Assembly (NCBI GenBank): GCA_033807775.1
Contig: CM066319.1
Location: 162,998,983 to 163,062,982 of the forward strand
From: Saussurea involucrata
Taxonomy: Eukaryota; Streptophyta; Magnoliopsida; Asterales; Asteraceae
Direction: 5' to 3'
DNA: 64,000 bases
Part shown: piece by piece, positions 33,367 to 45,538 of the stretch
How positions within the stretch are numbered: the stretch's first letter is position 1
Layout of the letters: each line of letters starts with the position of its first letter
The notes under the pieces: model-generated
What the model saw: only the letters and a program-made list of their open reading frames with translations
What the model was told of the DNA's origin: nothing
The model's database searches: none
Position numbers and translations under genes: made by a program

Positions 33367-35776
33367 TGTAACATCCCGAATTTTCGTTGTATTATTTTGG
33401 GAATTACAAGTTTTAACTAGGGGTTAAATTTGTATTTTATCTAAAGTCTTTTTTGAAGTGGATTTGAATAGTGAGGGTTTGTTGTGTAATTCTTTGAAAG
33501 TTAAGGGTTCATTTGGTAAGAGTCCTATGACTCACCTCTTAATAGTGTGTAGGTGTCACACTAATAGTCATCAAGGACTAAGTGTGAATGATATGAGTGT
33601 GTAATATCTGTGTGTTTCGGTTTGCTTGAGAGAAAGAGAAAACCGAGAATTGAGATAGAGAAATCGAGAAGGAGAAGGAGAATAGCCAGAAATCAGCTAA
33701 TCTTATGTTTAATCGAAGACATCAAGAGGTAAATTATTCTACTTTTATGTTCATAATTGTTAGATAAAGTTTAGGAATGGGTTTTTTTATGTTAAATAGA
33801 GGTTTTGGGAAATTTGTATACATGAATAGGTGTAGTGTATACCCTTAAACATATCTGCACATTTTCAGAAACATGCATAGAGTAAAAGTACAAAATCTGA
33901 GTTTAAGAATGAAATTAGTGGACTGAGACTTGGATGAATATCATCGAAGTCGCAACCTTGAGTTGCGACATTCATGATTGTCGCAATAGACCGTTGCGAC
34001 TTGGCTTTGGAGTCGCAACAGTTGGTTGCGATTTGGAGTGGAATCGCAATGGTAGGTTGCGACTTGGCACTGTAGTCGCAACAGTTGGTTGCGACTTGGG
34101 ACGAAATCGCAGTGATGAGTTGCGACTTGGTACTGTAGTCGCAACAGTTGGTTGCGACTTGGAATTGGAATCGCAATAGGCGGTTGCGACTTCAGTTCAT
34201 TGCGACTTGAGATGTAATTTTAAGAGATTAAGGATTTTTAGCTGTGAAGGGTTCTGTTTTAGAAGTTAGTATCAGTATATGTAAATTGGATATTACAGTA
34301 AACTGTGGTAGTAAAGAAAGGAGCCCCTACAAGATTTAAAAAGGATTAAAAGGAAGTGTGATTTCATATCAGGTGAGTTTATTCAACTCTCTTTAAAATT
34401 CAGTAATTAATATTGAAATAGATGTTTTATATGTATGCATGGAAATGTTTATATGGACTTGATTAAGTCAGAGATAAGCCAAGAGGACGATTAAAAGTTG
34501 GGCTATGATGATTTCCATACTAAAATTTCTAAGATGAGTTAGCTATAAAGTTGATAAACTAGTACTTATTATTCTTGTATGCTAAGCTTGATTATCTACC
34601 ATATGCAATTTGCTACATGGTTATGAACTTTAAATATGATTTGAAGCTTTATTGAGATAAATTATAAAGATCTATTTATGAGTCTAAAAATGTAGATTGA
34701 CAACTGAGATATTAACTTCCGTGCTAAGTTGCAAAGAGGGGATAGTTAAGAGATTGAGATGAGGAGCTAATAATATTCGTTATTTATATATATATATATA
34801 TATAGAATATGATCGGAGAAATGATATATTGTATGCCGGACGCATATAGTAGTATCGATTATTACATATATATATATATATATTATGTGCTATGTACTTT
34901 TACTAAAAATAGGCATCCGGTCACCAAGGGCACTTGGGTACGGTATAATGGGAACCGAATACTCGCCATAGACCAAAGGGATGTAATTTTTAGTAATTGG
35001 GTGTACCTTGAATCATCGTGGGTCCCGATTGAGTATCACGATATTATAATCCCATTGGGACCATTGATTCTGAGGTGAAATGTGGAATAAACAGTTTTTG
35101 TTTAATAATTCCCATTTCGATTTGGGAAGATCGGAGATTTCCCAGTGATGAGAGGAAGATCTGAGATAGGCATAAAGTAATTTGTAATCTCTACTTCCTG
35201 ATTGAGAAATAGGCAGGTTTTGACTTGTAATTTCTTGTGTTTGAGTAATGACTGTGAATCTGAGATGATGCATAGTATATTCTTAAAATTGTTGTTACGA
35301 TTAGATGAGTTAGTCGTAGGAATAGGAGTGGGGCAGATTTCCCGATTTGGAAAGGAGTTGTCGAACGGTAAGATGGGTGAGAACAGGTTTGAGTTATTTG
35401 TTCATATTTTATTTATTAAATTTTATTTTGATTTGAGTATTCTCACTAGGCGAAAGCCTAATGTTTCAAGTTGAATCTTCTTACCAGGTACAAGCTCCGG
35501 GAAGTAAGCGGGAATAAGAGAAGAGAACTTTTGGAAAGATTCAGACTTAGAGATACCGGAGGATCTAGTTATTCTTTGATGCTTTTGGGACGGTTGTTTA
35601 GATAACTGGATTAATCTGATTGTTATGTTATGATTAGATTAATAAGTTATTTAAGTAATGTCGTTTGTATATAGAAACCTTACATTTGATCCTCAGGTTA
35701 TATAAGTTTGAAAGTTTTTGATCATAACTTGTGGAAATTTTAAGGTTTAAATTGACTCTGTTTTTAGGGTGTTTCA
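33367..35776 (+). repeat. 3' LTR of Tekay-1
   Basis: 2410 bp, nearly identical to 25932-28331. Its hairpin array lies at 33942-34212 and reads GACTTGG at three places where the 5' LTR has GACATGG or a changed base. Confidence 0.95.
33942..34212. repeat. 63-bp tandem repeats with GTCGCAAC/GTTGCGAC hairpins (3' LTR)
   Basis: Same array as at 26504-26770. The motif GTTGCGACTTGG is slightly more regular in this copy. Confidence 0.92.
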
Positions 35777-37228
35777 AGAAAGGACACTTTGCCTCTGAAT
35801 ATAGAAGCAACCGCATTGAAAGAACTAGGACCACCTCCTATGACAGATTTTCTTCTAAATATGAGAAATCCAAAAACAATACCTCCAAGTCAACCTTTCC
35901 TAGAAAAGGTAGTCAACCTTCCTCTCAGGAACAACAGGAACGTGCTGAAAAATACAAAGCCAAATATAAGAGAGAGAAGGAAAGAAATGAGGGACTTCTT
36001 AGGAAAGGAAAGGGTCTCATTGCTGAAACCCATGACTAGGTTGATGAGCCAACTTCTAAGAGTGACAAGGATTCTCCCAACATGTGCTTCATGGCCAAAT
36101 CTGATGACCTGGAAAGCTCTGAAAAGGTGATCACTTCAACTGCCTTGGTGTCAACTGGGTGCTCATCATCTTACTCTCAGGTACACCCTTTCAACTCCAT
36201 GTCTGAATCTGAAAAGATTGATGCTTATGAGTCTTTGACGAATGATTTCTATAATATCAAATATGCCAAGAAAAGAAAATCTGTTCAAGTTAAAACTCTT
36301 TCTTCTCAACTTGAAATCTGCCTTTCCAAACTTGAAAAGTTTGATGAAATCAAAGTTGAACTAGAGGACTTGAAAACCATAAATCAAATCATTGCTAAAG
36401 AGACAAATAAACTGTTTAAAGATTGAAAAGGGAGCAAGAAACTATAAGAAAATGGACCAGCTCCTCAAAGAACCTTGAGAGAATTTTTCAAGACCAAACT
36501 CCTTGTGATGATAAAACTAGATAGGGTTTTGGAAAAATGGACGTGGATGTGTCTTCACATGCTCATGCTTCTACATCTTGTGTTTCACCAAATCTTCATG
36601 AATCATCAGAGTTTAGATCCACTGGCTCAGTGTATATGAACTCTGCTGATTTATCTGAAGCCTTAAAATTTGGAATGTTCATAAAAGCCAAAGATTCTTC
36701 TTCTATTCAAAATAATGAAACACATGACTCTAATGATTCTCCAAAACCTATCCATGATCTTTTGAAGCTCTTAACTCTTGATGAGGTTTCCTTTTTTGAT
36801 TTGATAGATTCAAGGATTTCCAAAAATGATAATACCACAAATTTGTCTTTGAAAAGAAAATCCTCGGCTCTCTCAAAAACTTTTTAAAAGTCTTTCCACA
36901 AAACATTTTCCAAGTAATGATGTCTCCAACCATACCAAAAGTGTTTTGGGTTTTCCTCCTCTAATGTCCAGCTTTGGTCCTAAAGCTTTACAAGTTGATA
37001 TCAAAGGCAAAGGAAAAGAAAAGGTTCAAAAATCCAAAAGGATGTTCATTTATAGAAAGTGCTACAATTATGGAGACACTTTTCATCTTGCAAAAGATTG
37101 TCCCAAATATAGAATTGACCGAACCAATGCTAAGGAATCTTCTTCTTCTTCTAACCCAAAAGGACCCACTACCAAATGGGTACCAAGAAACTAATCTGTA
37201 TGTGACTGCAGGTTCATGAGCACCATCA
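35777..37228 (+). pseudogene. gag: Sirevirus gag C-terminal region with second zinc knuckle
   Basis: Begins with the second half of the split knuckle (GHFASEY), where Tyr stands in place of the last CCHC Cys. A charged coiled-coil segment follows (EQQERAEKYKAKYKREKERNEG), then TAG 36037-36039, then the linker also found at 6421-6816 (QVHPFNSMSESEKIDAYESLTND). Frameshifts occur near 36420 and 36890. A second knuckle at about 37062-37105 reads CYNYGDTFHLAKDC, again with one Cys replaced by Tyr. Confidence 0.82.
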
Positions 37229-40200
37229 AATCTGGTATTTGGATAGTGGGTGCTCACGTCATATGACTAGAAACAAATCTCTTCTTATAAACTATGTGTC
37301 TGGAAAAGGTTCGTCTGTAACTTTTGGGGACAACTCTAGAGGGTACACAAAAGGCTATGGAACTCTCACCAATGGATCTGTCACCTTCAAGAAAGTAGCA
37401 CTTGTTGAAGGCATTATGCACAATCTGCTAAGCATTAGTCAGCTGTGTGATCTGGGTTACAAAGTTATCTTTGAACTTTGTATCTGTATAATTGTTGATA
37501 AAGACATGAAGGTGGTGCTCTCTGGAAGAAGGAGGGAAAATGTCTATGTCATAGACATGGGACAAAGTCATGGTCCCTCAAGTGTATGCTTTGTGTCGGA
37601 TGATACAACCAAAAGAAACTGGCTGTGGCATAAACGTCTATCTCATCTGAATTTCAAAACTCTTCATATCATCTCCAACAAGATCTGGTGACCGGTATTC
37701 CGAAGCTGAATTTTGTAAAAGAAAGGCTATGTGATGCATGTGAAAAAGGGAAACTCACCAAAACCTCTTTCAAGACAAAGCAGTGCTCCTCCATCACTCT
37801 CCCTCTTCAAATGCTGCACATGGATATATGTGGACCATTCAGCACTCCTAGGCTAGGTGGCAAAAGGTACATTCTTGTCATAGTTGATGAATTTACAAGA
37901 TATACTTGGGTCTCTTTTCTCAGGTACAAAAGTGATGCCACTGAAGAAGGCATCAACTTTATCAAAGTGAATGAAGTTCTGAATGGCCAGCTTGGACGGT
38001 CGATAAGAAGTGACAACGACACTGAATTCAGAAACAGTGCCTTGGAAGACTTCTTCAATGATAGAGGAATTTCTCAAAATTTCTCATCCGTCAGAACTCC
38101 CCAACAGAATGGGGTAGTTGAAAGATAGAATCGGACTCTATGTGAAGCTGCTAGATCTATGCTGAGTGAAACAAATCTTCCCACTTACTTTTGGGCTAAA
38201 GCTGTCAATACCGCCTGCTTTACCCACAACAGATCGGTGATCACCAAAAGACATGGAAAAACTCCTTATGAAGTATTCCATGGCAGAAAACCAAATATAG
38301 GAATTCTTCATGTCTTTGGTTGTGTGTGTTTTATTCTGAATGATCGTGAAAATCTTGGAAAATTTGATCCTAAGGCTGATGAAGGCATTTTTGTTGGATA
38401 GTCTCTATCCTCAAAAGCATACCGTGTGTATAACCTTAGAAGAAAATGCATTGATGAATCCATTCATGTCAAATTTGATGACCTCAGATCATCATCTCTT
38501 TCAAATGATGATGATGAGTTACATAGATGGAGCTCATCATGTATTGGTGATGCCCCTGTAGCAAATCCCACCGATTCCTCTTCCATTCCTTTCACCCATT
38601 CTAATCCTCATAACCAACAAGTTGGGTCACCTTCCACCTTACCAAATCCATCTTCCACCGAAATTGACCCAAACACTTCCCATCCTACCGATTTTCCAGA
38701 TCCCACCCCACTCATTCAAGATCATCCATCTCGTCCCTCACAAAATCTTCCACTTCCCTTACCTCCTGCTACAAAATGGACCAAATATCACCCATTGACC
38801 AAATTATCGGTGATCAGCAAGTTGGGGTCCAAACTAGAAGAGGCATTGGAAACATTTGTCTCTATGTGAATTTTCTATCTCTTATAGAACCAAAGAAAAT
38901 TGAGGAAGCATTAGCCGATCCATGTTGGATCACTGCCATGCAAGAAGAACTTTCTTAATTCACCAGAAATAAGGTATGGAGATTGGTTCCCAGACCTCCA
39001 AAGAAACTATCATTGGAACCAAGTGGGTCTTCAGGAACAAAATGGATGAAGATGGTACAGTTATCAGAAACAAGGCCAGACTGGTTGCACAAGGATACAG
39101 ACAGGAAGAAGGCATTGACTATGATGAAACTTTTGCCCCTGTTTCTAGACTTGAAGCCATAAGGATCTTTCTGGCTCATGCTGCTTACCAAAATTTTAGA
39201 GATGGATGGTAAAAGTGCATTCCTCAATGGTGAACTTGCTGAGGAAGTCTATGTGAAACAACCACCTGGATTTGAAGACCCCACACATCCTGACTATGTG
39301 TACCATTTGGACAAAGCTCTCTATGGTCTCAAACAGGCTCCCTGTGCCTGGTATGATACCCTTGCTGACTTTCTCTTGAAGAATGGGTATTCCATAGGTA
39401 AAATTGACAATGTCTTGTTCATCAAGCAAACCTCAAGTAATCTTATACTTGTTCAAATCTATGTGGATGACATAATCTTTGGTGCCACTGATGAATCACT
39501 TTGTGATGAGTTTGCTTCTCTCATGTTGAGTCAATATGAGATGAGCATGGTGGGAGAGCTCACATTTTTCTTAGGCCTTCAAGTCAAACAAAATTCAGAA
39601 GGTATTTTTATTAATCAAAGCAAATATATTCGTGACCTTCTGAAGAAATTCAGTTTTGAAAATTGCTCTCCTATGAAAACTCCCATGGCACCACCTTTGA
39701 AAATTCATGCTGATCCAGATGGTAAATCTGTTGATGTAACGAATTATCGAGGTATGATTGGGTCCCTTATTTATCTTACTGCTAGTAGACCCGATATTAT
39801 GTTTGCTACTTGTTTATGTGCCTGTTATCAGGCCAATCCAAAAGAATCTCATCTGGCTGCTGTAAAACGGATTTTACGGTATCAGAATGGTGCCTTGCAT
39901 CTGGGTCTTTGGTATCCCAAAGACTCAGGTTTGAACTAATAGGGTATTCAGATTCTGACTATGCAGGTTCCAAAGTTGATAGAAAGACTACCACAGGTAG
40001 CTGCCAACTTCTTGGTGGCAAATTGGTCAGTTGGTCCAGTAAGAAGCAACACTCAGTTTCAACCTCAATTGTTGAAGCTGAATATGTTGCTGCCGGAAGC
40101 TGCTGTGCTCAGATCCTGTGGATGAAGAATCAACTAAGGGACTATAATCAACTCTACTCTCAAGTTCCAATTCTATGTGACAACTCCAGTGCAATAGCTA

Positions 40201-40412
40201 TTGCAAATAACCCAGTTCTGCACTCAAGATCAAAACAGATAGATATCAGATATCACTTCATCAGGGATCACATTTCTAAAGGTGACATTGAGCTGCATTT
40301 CATTCCTATTGATCTTCAGCTTGCTGATCTATTCACCAAGCCCCTTGATGAAGCAAGGTTCAATTTTCTGATAGGAGAACTTGGAATGTTATATTTAGAT
40401 AGTGAAAAAAAT
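37229..40412 (+). pseudogene. pol: Sirevirus pol: protease, integrase, RT, RNase H (broken)
   Basis: Protease WYLDSGCSRHMTR (from 37233). GAG-pre-integrase WLWHKRLSHLNF near 37620. Integrase core with HMDICGPF, RSDNDTEF and RTPQQNGVVER, ended by TAG at 38126-38128. The Pro/Ser hinge is at 38500-38780. RT starts near 38890 in shifting frames and is open from 39178 with MDGKSAFLNGELAEEVYVKQPPG and the catalytic YVDD (39460). RNase H has YSDSDYAGSKVDRKTTTG (39950), an EAEY motif, and CDNSSAIAIANNPVLHSR. Frameshifts or stops occur near 37690, 38126, 38399, 38865, 38956, 39170 and 39937. Protease, integrase and polymerase motifs make the assignment certain. Confidence 0.9.
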
Positions 40413-40435
40413 ATTATTATTATTATTTTGTTTTA

Positions 40436-41142
40436 TATCGGTGGCCTCTTTCACCGAAACCAACCTCACCGAAACTCCTTTGTCACCGATACCTAGTTCA
40501 ACTTTCAACCGAACCCTAAATCTCACCGATGTCTACCAAACCCTACCCTTCACCGATACATTCGGTGTGTTCCCACCGACTCATTTCACCAAAACCATAT
40601 TTCACCACCAACCCCCTCCATCGGTAGAACCATACATCTACCGAAGCATCGGTGAAACCCCAATCCTACGACTCTCTATCTACTCACCAAAATAATCATC
40701 TTCGGTGAGACCATCACCGATTTCCCTATCGGTGACACCGATCTTATCACCTTCCTCACCGATTCCCCACTGAACAGCCACCGATGTCTCCCCATCTTAT
40801 CCAATACGATTATCGAGGTTCACGTCACCCCTATATTAAATGTCAGATATAGGTTTTGACTCTTTCACTTCCCAATTCATCTCACAACTCTTCGGCCATC
40901 CCTCTTTTCTGTCATCATTACTTCTTAAAGGTTTACTTATTGTTTAAATAATCCACAAAACCCTTCACATCCATTATAACCGTTGCCGCTCAAATTTAAA
41001 AGATCTCTCAACTCCACTTCCTACATAAACTCTTCTTCTCCTTCATTCGTCTCTTTCGCAAAACCTGCAAGCACGATCGACTACCCCCTCTCTCTCTCTC
41101 TCTCTCTCAGCTATACCTACAACTCAAATCAAACCCTCATCC
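40436..41142 (+). other. Sirevirus spacer between RNase H and ORF3 with ACCGA/TCGGT field
   Basis: 40436-40800 holds about 18 copies of ACCGA or TCGGT (mostly CACCGAT, CACCGAA, ATCGGTG), far above chance for 365 bp. A (CT)n run (41088-41108) precedes the ATG of ORF3. No coding frame longer than about 100 codons looks real. Confidence 0.85.
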
Positions 41143-42264
41143 ATGGCATCCTCTACTTCATCCCAAGTCACAAAGAAACCCAAGATCGCCAAGGAGGTCC
41201 CTACTTGTTTTGAGGATCTCAAGTTTAATCCTTGCAACCATGTTGCACGATTCGAAGTTGATCCTGCTCACCCGAAATTCACCATGGTTACCAAGTTCTT
41301 ATCTCGATCCCCTCTTCTCCATGCTTTTACTTGCAACCCTAAGATGAGCAAGTTTCTGATTGGTAAGTTCTGGCTTACCTGTGTATACGATCCGTCAAAC
41401 GAATCCGTCAACACCTCCATTCTCACCAATGAAGAAGATGGTGACCATGATCTCACATTTGGTGTTGATGATGTTTGCGCTGCTCTGAAGATCCAATCTT
41501 TTCCTGAATATGAAGATATGCATGTTGCCAATGCACACGAAGAAGTGGTACGTACTCTTGGCTATATACATCAAACATCCTCCAAATCTTCTAAAGGTCC
41601 AGGTACCCTTCTGAGAAACAAAATGGGTGGCATCTGGAACTTCTTTTCACCCACATTATCTATTGTCTTTCCAAAAAGACAAGTGGACATGACCAATCCC
41701 CCTCGTACATAACCTCTCTGGCCCATGCACTAATCTTCCAACGTAAGATCGACTTTGCTCAGTACTTCTGTACTGAGTTAGCCGAGGTGGTCAAACATCC
41801 CAAAAGATGCCATGTGGTTTACCCTTGCTTCATCTCTATGATCATCCAACATAAAATGGGTGCTGCTTTGGAGGCTGATCGCAAGTCCACGACTCCTAAA
41901 TTTGTGTAGGATTGGTCCGCTCCTATCGTGGGAAAGACGAATCTCGATGTTCCTACTCTTGCTACCGACCTGCCACTTCGCCAAGGTATGTCTACTTTTG
42001 CTCACTCTCCCGATCTACACTGGATAGACGCCGAAATCCCAGGTTTGTACATCCGATGATTCCGGAGGATCCTCCAGCTGTAGTGGCCCCTGTCCCCTCT
42101 ACTCGAGTGAGGTCGGGAGGTGCCAAGAAGAAATCTTCGCGGGCCACCGACACCTCCGCACCCGCTTCTGGGACTATGCCTCTGAAATCACCTTAGGAGG
42201 CTACCCAAGTTCCAACTCCTTCACATAAGCGGAGGCACTCCACCTCCCCTCCTAGATCTTCTCT
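41143..42264 (+). pseudogene. Sirevirus third ORF, N-terminal segment
   Basis: ATG at 41143 (MASSTSSQVTKKPKIAKEVP). The frame is open to 41712, then continues in shifted frames to 42264 (KKKSSRATDTSAP; a Lys/Arg/Ser-rich end near 42240). It occupies the place where some Sireviruses carry an env-like or other extra ORF. I see no signal peptide or clear membrane helix. The segment FLSRSPLLHAFTCNPK..KFLIGKFWLTC recalls a domain common in Asteraceae Copia third ORFs, a memory-based inference. Function unknown. Interrupted by the element at 42265-52676. Confidence 0.7.
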
Positions 42265-43048
42265 AAAATATGGATGTCATAGTATTTGAAAGTAACTTTG
42301 GACAATAACAAGGAGTAAAACAAGTCCCGACAAAGTTTGCAAATTCCTGCAATAAAAGAATTTCATGCATGCTAAAAATCGTGGTTTAAAACCTTGTGTG
42401 TGCTAAACGTCTTTTCAAGATTTCTTAATACAATCCGCATGACGACTGGAAACACAAGAAACAATTGATGCGATATATATATAAAAAAAATTGTGCATGA
42501 CTTAGCCGACTCTCAACGTCTCAAATCACACTCCTCCAATCCCTCCGGTCATCATTCGAAGGTTTCAAACATCTTAAGGCAAATTGAAAGCTACAACGGC
42601 TAACCTTACATTTTCTCCTCGAATTAAAGTCGATCCAATAAGCCTATGGTTTTAATTCGACCATCAATTTCGACCCGAAACTGTCCACTTAATGCAATCA
42701 CCATGCTTACTGCCACTCCAAATGGCAAAGGCTATAATCATCAACCTCTTCTAACGGTTACTCGCTTAGAAACTTCTTCACTACCCCAACTGTCATCACA
42801 TCAAAGTTGTCCAAGTACTCACATGTAACTTATAGGTTCACCATAACACTGGCCAGGTGCAATTATGAACGTACCGTACATGATCATCCTTGCTACCCTC
42901 GACGTAATTCCCGTTTCTAGTGACTCCATCAACCTCTAAATATCCTATCTTAGAGTGCCTCGTGGTGAAATTTCACTCTCATTCATTTAAGAGAACACTA
43001 GTTTGAGTCTAGGTATCCATAATCAACACCTAATTCTCTCAAACTTAA
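42265..43048 (-). other. Leader of the one-LTR Gypsy fragment
   Basis: Non-coding. Lies between the primer site and where gag would start; ends abruptly at the Sirevirus border with no LTR. Confidence 0.7.
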
Positions 43049-43060
43049 GCTCTGATACCA
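43049..43060 (-). promoter_or_regulatory. Primer-binding site of the one-LTR fragment
   Basis: The minus strand reads TGGTATCAGAGC, three bases from the LTR end. Confidence 0.92.
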
Positions 43061-43063
43061 ACT

Positions 43064-45538
43064 TGTAACACCCTCAAATTTGGAAAGAGCAACTAAATAA
43101 AATTTTCAATAAAATGACCACTTAAGGATAATATTCATTCTACAAACCATTCATGGGATTACCTCAAGATTTAAAATGGAATAACTTCGACATTATCCAT
43201 AACCTAAGTGACTACAGAAGTCGGGTGTTACTCAACCCAAAACAAAGTTGCTATTTCCACAACGCGGAAGACTTCGCCAATTCACTTACTCCTTGCACAC
43301 ACATCTAGCTCTCCACTCTTCATAGGGTCACTAGAACTACTTCCCAACCGGAACCTGTTGCACATGCCGACAAATAAAAAGGTTAGGCTAACGCCTAGTG
43401 AGTTCAAGAGTTTTATCATGATTATATAATTCGTAAAACGAGAGAAATGCAATTTAAATCATGAGTTCAAAAAGAATTTACTTTAGATGCAAATCACCCA
43501 TTTTCCAACGCACAAAAATCCCGTGATGAAAGCTCTAATATAAAACGATTCTCATAAGGGACTCATCCCAAAACTTACTTGAAAAGTGTAATAGTATTTG
43601 ATTTCCAAAATGATTGAAATCATGAATAAATCGCTATTATTCAAACATCCCAAACACGGATGAAGCATAACCCACAACTCATATATCGTGGAAAACAATC
43701 CATACATATATAAAACGTCACCGAAAACTTGGATAAAGATAAATACCCAAAACAACACCTTCCGGTGACGGGGAGACCCGGTTCCATCGAATGTGACAGG
43801 CACACAAAGTTAGGTCACTTATCAATGTTATTGAGATTCAAGTATTGGATGTCGAGTGTGGCTACTGAAAACACACACACATGAATTGCCAACATCCAAG
43901 AACGTAATAGCACGTAGGACTTATACCATACCATCGATGCCTAACTGTGCCTCAATCTGGAAAACTAGCGCCCCATCATTGGCATAATACTTAAATCAAC
44001 ATATTAGCACATATGTCTTACACCTTACCATCAATGCCTATTCCGTGCTACAATGGGAGAAACTAGCGTCTCACCATTGAACGTAAAAACTCAAATGCCT
44101 ATGGATCCATAGCAAAATAAGGTCTAAAACATTACATGACTCTAAACGAATGAACAAATGCATTCAAAACATGTAATTCTTCAATAAACATAACTCATGA
44201 CCAGAACTCGACATTAAGCTATCAAAACTGGACCAATATCCCTAAGACTTAACAAAATCCATTACCGAACCATAAGCTCGACTAACTCAAAAGATCAATC
44301 GTGAAAAGTCATAAAATGAAATTAAACGTAGCAACACACACTTTTGTCAATAAATAATTCGAATCCGTGAAAACCCGAAACAAGACGTTGGGTTAGGACA
44401 ACCCTCTTTTCCAAGGAACTCACACCGTTACATTTCCAAATCGTCCCATAACGTACTATATGCATATTTCCAAAATATACACTAAAAATGCATTTTCGTA
44501 TCAAGTAGACTCCATTTATAGAATAAATTATCAAAACATGTTCATTTATGATTTATCTATCAAATTTCCCAAAAATCCCAAATATGGGTGTTTTACAATA
44601 TTTACAAGGTTAAATACTTCAAAGGGTCAAAACCCACCAAATAACTCAACAATTGATAATTTTCATGTAAAACACATAAGTACTTGGAAAAATAACATTT
44701 TTAGCATGTACAACGTTTTCACAAATCAACTTGAACTCACCTTGCTAGATTTAGGCTAAATCTAGATTTTCCCCAACTTGAGCTCCTTTGAAGAAACTTG
44801 TATCCTCAAGACAAATCTTCCAAAACCTAGATCCATAAGTTTCCAACCATCAAAAACCATATACAACCATACCAAATCGTTCCCCAAACATTTCATCAAT
44901 AATCTCAACTTATACCCAAAACCCTAATTTCCAAAAATGAAGAGAAGAGAAGATAACCTCAACCACCATATGAATCCACCACCCAAACACTTCTAGTGTT
45001 ACCACAGTGAGCTCCAAACTTTATTTCATCCAAGGAAAGGGAAAGGTTTAGGTGAGGGTTGGGTAAAACCCAAGAAATATGGAGTGGAGAGGATTGTTGC
45101 TTGTGCTAGTCTTGAAACCCTTCCAATAAATGTTCCTTGGACAACCTTTGAAGCTCTTAAATGATCCCAAATAACCCTTTGTGCAAGAAATGAAGAAGAT
45201 GAGTGTGAGGGTGAGCAAATCGTCCTTGAGAGCTCCAAAATTGGCTGCCAACGAGATGGGTGAGGAATGAGGCTAAAAGTTGCAAAGAGATGAGTTTTAT
45301 ACATCAGGTGGCCCGTCGCGACTATGCCATGCGACTTTGCCCTTGGGCATTGTCCCGGGAAATGTCGAACCACCCTACGGTACAAGCATGGCGACTCTGC
45401 CATGCGACTTTGCCCTTGGGCATTGTCGCGGGCAATGTCGCCCAACACACCTACGACCCCGAAACTTGGTGATTTTGACGGTGCAGCCTAGGTTCAACCT
45501 ATCGAGAGTTCATATGCACAAAGTCCCCACTTCTCAAC
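43064..45538 (-). repeat. Main part of the single LTR (minus strand)
   Basis: On the plus strand it starts TGTAACACCCTCAAATTTGG; its other end (TTAGGGGTGTTACA) lies at 52663-52676 beyond Tekay-2. Total LTR length is about 2.53 kb. It contains a diverged duplication of about 90 bp (43915-44090, ACC(A)TACCATC(G/A)ATGCCTA) and a 73-bp duplication at 45314-45445. Confidence 0.85.
45314..45445. repeat. 73-bp tandem duplication, GCGACT/ATGTCG-rich
   Basis: GCCATGCGACTTTGCCCTTG and the GGGCATTGTC that follows occur twice, 73 bases apart (units start near 45321 and 45394). Confidence 0.9.

Larger units (their letters stand above)
25932..35776 (+). mobile_element. Tekay-1: nearly intact Gypsy chromovirus
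   Basis: 9845 bp with LTRs of 2400 and 2410 bp, a perfect AGAAA target duplication (25927-25931, 35777-35781), a tRNA-iMet primer site and a gag-protease-RT-RNase H-integrase-chromodomain frame. By eye the LTRs differ by roughly 15-20 substitutions plus small indels, so insertion is recent. Long LTRs with a C-terminal chromodomain point to the Tekay/Del clade of chromoviruses. It inserted in the zinc-knuckle codons of the Sirevirus gag. Confidence 0.95.

Noticed and set aside
45026..45448. 140-codon minus-strand frame in the one-LTR fragment
   Set aside because: It translates the 73-bp LTR duplication; no conserved domain.
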